This document shows, piece by piece, positions 14,059 through 17,176 of a DNA stretch of 17,176 nucleotides; the first letter of the stretch is position 1; each line of letters begins with the position of its first letter. Origin of the DNA: Pseudomonadota bacterium (GTDB taxonomy: Bacteria > Pseudomonadota > Gammaproteobacteria > Steroidobacterales > Steroidobacteraceae); contig JAEZCR010000143.1 of assembly GCA_023433465.1 (NCBI GenBank), positions 1-17,176 on the forward strand. Direction: 5' to 3'. The notes beneath the pieces are model-generated. The model saw only the letters and a program-made list of their open reading frames with translations, was not told the origin of the DNA and made no database searches. The translations under genes were made by a program, and so were the position numbers.

Positions 14059-15974
14059 GCAAGAACGAGACCGGCTACAACAAGCGACTCGATTACAACC
14101 TGACACACCCGGGCACCAACGTGCCGACGCAGGCGCGCGGCCTGAGCCCGGTGATCGGTCGCGACGGCGGCGTCGCGATCGCGGCCGGCAAGGTCGCATT
14201 CCGCTGGCAACCGAGCGACGCAGTGGACATCAACCTCGCGGCCGATTACACGCGCGAGCGAAATGACGCAGGTGTGGCGACGCTGCTCTACGCGAATGCG
14301 GCCGGCCTGATCAACAACACACCGGGCCGCGCCTGGCTTACGGGCACGGACGGCGCCGCGGTTCCCTACAACTGCCAGTTCGTGCCGTACGGCCGGAACA
14401 GTTGCGACACGATCCAGGGTCACGACCGCCGTTACATCACGTACGGCACGTTCGCGGATCACTATCCCGGCGATTCGCAGATGCCCTACAAGCCGCTGTC
14501 GCTCGATCCGCACCGCGACATGGACAACTGGGGCCTCGCGCTCACGATGGAGTTCGCGCTCAACGACGACTTCTCGCTGACGTCGATCACGTCCTATCGC
14601 GACTACAAGACGGACTGGTCGTACGACGTGGACGGCGCGCCGCTGACCTCCAACCTGCTCAACCAGACGCAGACGAACGAGCAGATCAGCCAGGAGCTGC
14701 GCCTGAACGGCACGGTTGGAATCCTCGACTTCACGGTCGGCGCGTTCTACTTCGACACGGATGGTTTCTACACCGGCCGCATCGACATCCCGTACGGCGG
14801 TCTCGACTTCATCCACGGACCGGACCCGACTCCGTCGCGCAATGAGGCGCTGTTCGCCACGGGCACGGTCAACTTCACCGATGACTTCCACCTGACGGCG
14901 GGCATCCGTTACTCCCGCGACAAGAAGGATTACGAGTACAACCGCCACAATCCTGACTACTCTGACATCCAGGGCCCCTGCAATTTCTTCCTGGGCGCCC
15001 CGACCGCGGGACCGACGGGCATCGGCAACCAGCCTAACTGCCTGCTGTTCGGCATCAACGGCACCACGGCGACGTTCAAGAACAACCAGACCGATTGGCG
15101 CGTGGCGCTCGACTACTCGTTCACGGATGACGTGATGGTGTATGCCCAGGCGGCCACGGGATATCGCGCGGGTGGTTTCAATGCCCGTCCGTACTTCCCG
15201 AGCCAGGCGACGCCGCACGTTCCGGAAACGATCACGTCGTATGAGCTGGGCATCAAGTCCGACCTGTTCGGCGACAAGCTGCGACTGAACCTCGCGGGCT
15301 TCTACTTCGACTACGAAGACATCGTGCTGCTCTCGACCTTCTGCGACGACCTGCCGGTGGGTCAGCAGACGCCTTGCCTGCGCCCGAGCAATGTCGGTTC
15401 CGCCGAGGTGAAGGGTGTCGAGCTCGAGGCGTACTTCTACCCGACGTCGAACTTCAGCATCGACGCCTCGTTCAGCCTGCTCGATTTCCAGTACACGGAA
15501 ATCAACGAGAACGCCGGTACCGGTGTGGCGATCGACGACATCACGCCGTACACGCCCGAGAAGAAGGCGAGCATCGGCGTGCAGTACGATCTCGACAACG
15601 CCTGGGGTGGCAAGATGCACTTCCGCGCGGACGCGTCCTACCAGTCGGAGATCTTCACGGAAGCGGGCAACGTGAGGGAGCTGGCGGTATCCAGCACCAA
15701 CGCGCGCGTCGCGCCGTTCAGCCAGGCGGGTGGCGGTGGACCGATCACGGTGCTCTACGCCGACAACCACATCGACTCGTACACGCTGGCCAATGCGCGA
15801 GTCTGGTGGGAGTCGGATGAGACTGGCTGGGGTTTCGCCCTCGAAGTGCTGAACCTGTTCGACAAGTACTACCTCCAGACCAAGGTGAACGACGCCTACT
15901 CGGTCGGCCATGTCTATGGCTCGCCGGGCAAGCCGCGCACCTGGGCGGTCACGGTGAAGAAGAACTTCAACTGA
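14046..15974 (+). CDS. TonB receptor 2, 3' fragment (barrel domain)
   Basis: A 642-codon open frame beginning at a GTG that is really an internal Val codon. It has no Shine-Dalgarno or signal peptide, so separate expression would not reach the outer membrane. It holds the end of the plug (VSGVSKNETGYNKRL) and the whole beta-barrel. Typical strands are LRLNGTVGILDFTVGAFYF, AGIRYSRDKKDYEYN, YAQAATGYRAGGFNARP and ELGIKSDLFGDKLRLNLAGFY. The C-terminus is WAVTVKKNFN, with the aromatic end required for barrel assembly. Loop regions carry cysteines (for example the FCDDLPVGQQTPCL stretch). It overlaps the 5' fragment by 13 bp. Confidence 0.85.
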   Translation: MSGVSKNETGYNKRLDYNLTHPGTNVPTQARGLSPVIGRDGGVAIAAGKVAFRWQPSDAVDINLAADYTRERNDAGVATLLYANAAGLINNTPGRAWLTGTDGAAVPYNCQFVPYGRNSCDTIQGHDRRYITYGTFADHYPGDSQMPYKPLSLDPHRDMDNWGLALTMEFALNDDFSLTSITSYRDYKTDWSYDVDGAPLTSNLLNQTQTNEQISQELRLNGTVGILDFTVGAFYFDTDGFYTGRIDIPYGGLDFIHGPDPTPSRNEALFATGTVNFTDDFHLTAGIRYSRDKKDYEYNRHNPDYSDIQGPCNFFLGAPTAGPTGIGNQPNCLLFGINGTTATFKNNQTDWRVALDYSFTDDVMVYAQAATGYRAGGFNARPYFPSQATPHVPETITSYELGIKSDLFGDKLRLNLAGFYFDYEDIVLLSTFCDDLPVGQQTPCLRPSNVGSAEVKGVELEAYFYPTSNFSIDASFSLLDFQYTEINENAGTGVAIDDITPYTPEKKASIGVQYDLDNAWGGKMHFRADASYQSEIFTEAGNVRELAVSSTNARVAPFSQAGGGGPITVLYADNHIDSYTLANARVWWESDETGWGFALEVLNLFDKYYLQTKVNDAYSVGHVYGSPGKPRTWAVTVKKNFN

Positions 15975-15992
15975 TCGCGGGCAATCGTCAGG

Positions 15993-16018
15993 TGGGGGCG
16001 GCGGTCACGCCGCCCCCA
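15993..16018 (+). terminator. GC-rich hairpin after TonB receptor 2
   Basis: GGGGGCGGCG (15994-16003) and CGCCGCCCCC (16008-16017) form a perfect 10-bp stem around the loop GTCA, with a flanking T-A pair (15993/16018). It starts 19 bp after the receptor stop. There is no T tract after it, so it is a strong hairpin rather than a classical intrinsic terminator. Its position supports a role in ending or stabilising the receptor transcript. Confidence 0.5.
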
Positions 16019-16122
16019 ACCGCGTCTGCCGGTCGACCAATTCCGACTCGACAGCGACGCCTGGCCACCGCATCATCCGCATGCGCGTAGCAGGACGCGC
16101 ACGCACGGGATACGGAGGCTGA

Positions 16123-16470
16123 ATGAACGCGAATCTTCAGGACACCCAGCTCGAGCAGAACAAGACATTCACGAATGTCATCTACGCGTTGTACGCGTGC
16201 TCGCTCATCACCGGCGTGACGTTCTTCGTCGCGATCGTGCTGAACTACATCAAGCGCGACGACGTGGTGGGCACGTTCCTCGAGAGCCACTTCCGCTGGC
16301 AGATCCGCACATTCTGGTTCAGCCTGCTGTGGGGCATCGTGGGCCTGATCACGATGCCCATCCTGATCGGCTTCGCCGTCTGGTGCGCGCAGTTCATCTG
16401 GTTCATCTACCGCATCGCCAAGGGCTGGATGCGTCTCAACGAAGACAAGCCGATGTACGTCGGTCAGTGA
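16123..16470 (+). CDS. Small DUF4870-type membrane protein
   Basis: A 115-residue predicted inner-membrane protein of unknown biochemical role. Hydrophobic segments lie at about 18-42, 64-83 and 84-98, with the cytosolic-looking charged patch YIKRDD between the first two. The stretch SHFRWQIRTFW (55-65), followed by a long hydrophobic region and YRIAKGWMRLNEDKPM, matches the conserved core of the DUF4870/COG3671 family as I know it. Length is normal for that family. GGAGG at 16114-16118 is four bases before the ATG, which is slightly close but clear. It overlaps by 7 bp with the tail of the convergent oxygenase gene. Nothing ties it functionally to its neighbours. Confidence 0.85.
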   Translation: MNANLQDTQLEQNKTFTNVIYALYACSLITGVTFFVAIVLNYIKRDDVVGTFLESHFRWQIRTFWFSLLWGIVGLITMPILIGFAVWCAQFIWFIYRIAKGWMRLNEDKPMYVGQ

Positions 16471-17176
16471 GCCGCGGCCGCCCGGGTTGCCGATACCCAG
16501 GCGCCGTGGATCTGGTTGAAGATCCGGAAGGGCATGCGCACGGTCGCGATCGGGCCGTCCGCGAGCCGTTGCGCGTCGAGGACGAGTAGTTCGCTGCGGC
16601 CCTCGAAGATGCGCTGGTTGATTCCCACCAGATAGCCGTCGCCCTCGGGCGCGCGATCCGAGCGCGGCACGAAGCAGCACTCCTGCAGGAACGCGTCGGC
16701 GCCGCCGAACCAGGATTGCGTCGTGCGCGTCACGTGTTCGAAGCGTCTCCACGTGTTGAGCGGACGACCCATCGGGCCCGCGAGCCGCGGATCGAAGGGC
16801 TGGCTCATGTCCACGCACGGCATGAATCCCACGGTGTAGGGCACGGTGTGATAGCGGTCGTCCTGGCGGGACAACACGCCCGTGTGCGGGAACAGCACTT
16901 CCATCTCGTATCCGGGCCGGCTCGCGTGAGCGAGGTCGACAGATAGACGGGTGACTCGTCCCTGCGCCGCCACGAGATCGAACGGGCTGCCATCCTTGTT
17001 CGGAAAGAACGGAAACTGGTTCTTCGTGCCCATGTCCATGTCGACGTAGATCCGGTCGCCGTCGCTGAAGCAGCCCATCGTGTGCGTGGCGCAGCGTTCG
17101 GGCCCCTTGAACCAGCGCAGGTCCCTGCTGTCGCCGCCGCGGCGCATGACGCCGAGCCAAGTCGGCAGCGTGGAAT
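16464..17176 (-). CDS. Carotenoid/lignostilbene cleavage oxygenase family protein, C-terminal part (start beyond window)
   Basis: The minus-strand frame is open from the right edge to the stop at 16464-16466, showing about 237 C-terminal residues of a protein that usually has 450-500. It would be a non-haem iron(II) oxygenase splitting a polyene or stilbene double bond with O2. The conserved PTWLGVM...WFK segment precedes the first visible iron-ligand candidate, a His in CATHTMGCFSDGDRIYVDM (codon at 17082-17084). The last ligand is the His of IHGAWV (codon 16506-16508). The other two ligands lie outside. A Met codon at 17147 is internal, because the family motif continues upstream of it. The family covers carotenoid, apocarotenoid and lignostilbene substrates; this fragment cannot separate them. 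Confidence 0.88.
   Translation of the reverse strand, partial: STLPTWLGVMRRGGDSRDLRWFKGPERCATHTMGCFSDGDRIYVDMDMGTKNQFPFFPNKDGSPFDLVAAQGRVTRLSVDLAHASRPGYEMEVLFPHTGVLSRQDDRYHTVPYTVGFMPCVDMSQPFDPRLAGPMGRPLNTWRRFEHVTRTTQSWFGGADAFLQECCFVPRSDRAPEGDGYLVGINQRIFEGRSELLVLDAQRLADGPIATVRMPFRIFNQIHGAWVSATRAAAAH

Larger units (their letters stand above)
13441..15974 (+). pseudogene. TonB-dependent receptor 2, interrupted by a single-base frameshift
   Basis: The whole locus encodes a paralogue of TonB receptor 1, but the reading frame changes once. Frame 1 is coding from 13441 to about 14043 and then reaches a TGA at 14056-14058. The same protein continues in another frame from 14046 to 15974. Restoring one C after the ATG at 14041-14043 would give Met-Arg-Val-Ser-Gly, which lines up with Ala-Arg-Ile-Ser-Gly of receptor 1. 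The joined protein would be 844 residues, one more than receptor 1. Everything else is intact: signal peptide, TonB box, plug and barrel terminus. That points to a very recent mutation or a sequencing/assembly error. No slippery heptamer is visible to support programmed frameshifting. Confidence 0.85.

Noticed and set aside
14030..14060. Programmed -1 frameshifting in TonB receptor 2
   Set aside because: There is no slippery heptamer or obvious downstream structure, and receptors of this family are not known to use recoding. A one-base loss is simpler.
13806..15911. Very long antisense open frame (701 codons) opposite TonB receptor 2
   Set aside because: It is arginine/valine-rich, has no recognisable motif, and is the expected complement of GC-rich codons. 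The same applies to 4442-6076, 1356-2483 and 380-1387 on the minus strand.
16464..17147. Complete small protein starting at the Met codon at 17147
   Set aside because: The upstream codons continue the oxygenase family motif (PTWLGV) to the window edge, so this Met is internal.
1..17176. CRISPR array, tRNA, rRNA or phage genes
   Set aside because: No regularly spaced repeats, no cloverleaf-like segments and no phage-type genes were seen; gaps between genes are short.

Overview
The window is 17.2 kb of GC-rich, densely packed bacterial chromosome. TonB-dependent outer-membrane receptors of the 'EEIIVTA' type, a Tat-exported amidohydrolase, a PQQ/haem c dehydrogenase and an outer-membrane-type lipoprotein show a Gram-negative proteobacterium. 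The gene mix (receptors with LysR/GntR regulators, carotenoid/stilbene-type oxygenase, SDR, AKR) and the dispersed GGGGACAG and GGGGTCAG palindromes would suit a Steroidobacter/Nevskiales-like gammaproteobacterium or a sphingomonad. This placement is inference only. I saw no tRNA, rRNA or CRISPR array, and no stretch over 300 bases without a gene.

Layout. (1) 1-60 is the 5' end of an IS5-type transposase on the minus strand, followed by a hairpin and a GGGGTCAG palindromic repeat. (2) 224-2336 holds an aldo/keto reductase and a membrane fatty-acid desaturase, same strand. (3) 2341-2398 is a GGGGACAG palindrome between convergent genes. (4) 2405-3328 (minus) is a NodD-like LysR regulator, divergent from TonB receptor 1 (3521-6052). 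Receptor 1 is followed on the same strand by a terminator-like hairpin, an SDR (6181-7068) and a PQQ-repeat-like lipoprotein (7145-8728). (5) 8734-10224 (minus) is a Tat-signal amidohydrolase, divergent from a PQQ alcohol dehydrogenase with a fused cytochrome c domain (10371-12545). (6) 12698-13414 is a GntR/FCD regulator, 26 bp ahead of TonB receptor 2 (13441-15974). Receptor 2 carries one apparent single-base deletion near 14043. (7) 16123-16470 is a small DUF4870-type membrane protein, overlapping tail-to-tail by 7 bp with a carotenoid-oxygenase-family gene that runs off the right edge.

How they may work together. From 2.4 kb onward the content resembles an uptake-and-oxidation locus for a bulky, probably lipophilic or aromatic organic compound. 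Two receptors would cross the outer membrane. A periplasmic PQQ/haem dehydrogenase, an exported amidohydrolase and a lipoprotein would act outside the cytoplasm. An SDR and a non-haem iron cleavage oxygenase would act further in, under a LysR and a GntR regulator. The substrate cannot be read from the sequence. The most notable observations are the one-base break in receptor 2, the atypical active-site surroundings of the PQQ dehydrogenase, the paired direct repeats before the GntR gene, and the G9 tract/hairpin on the aldo/keto reductase start.
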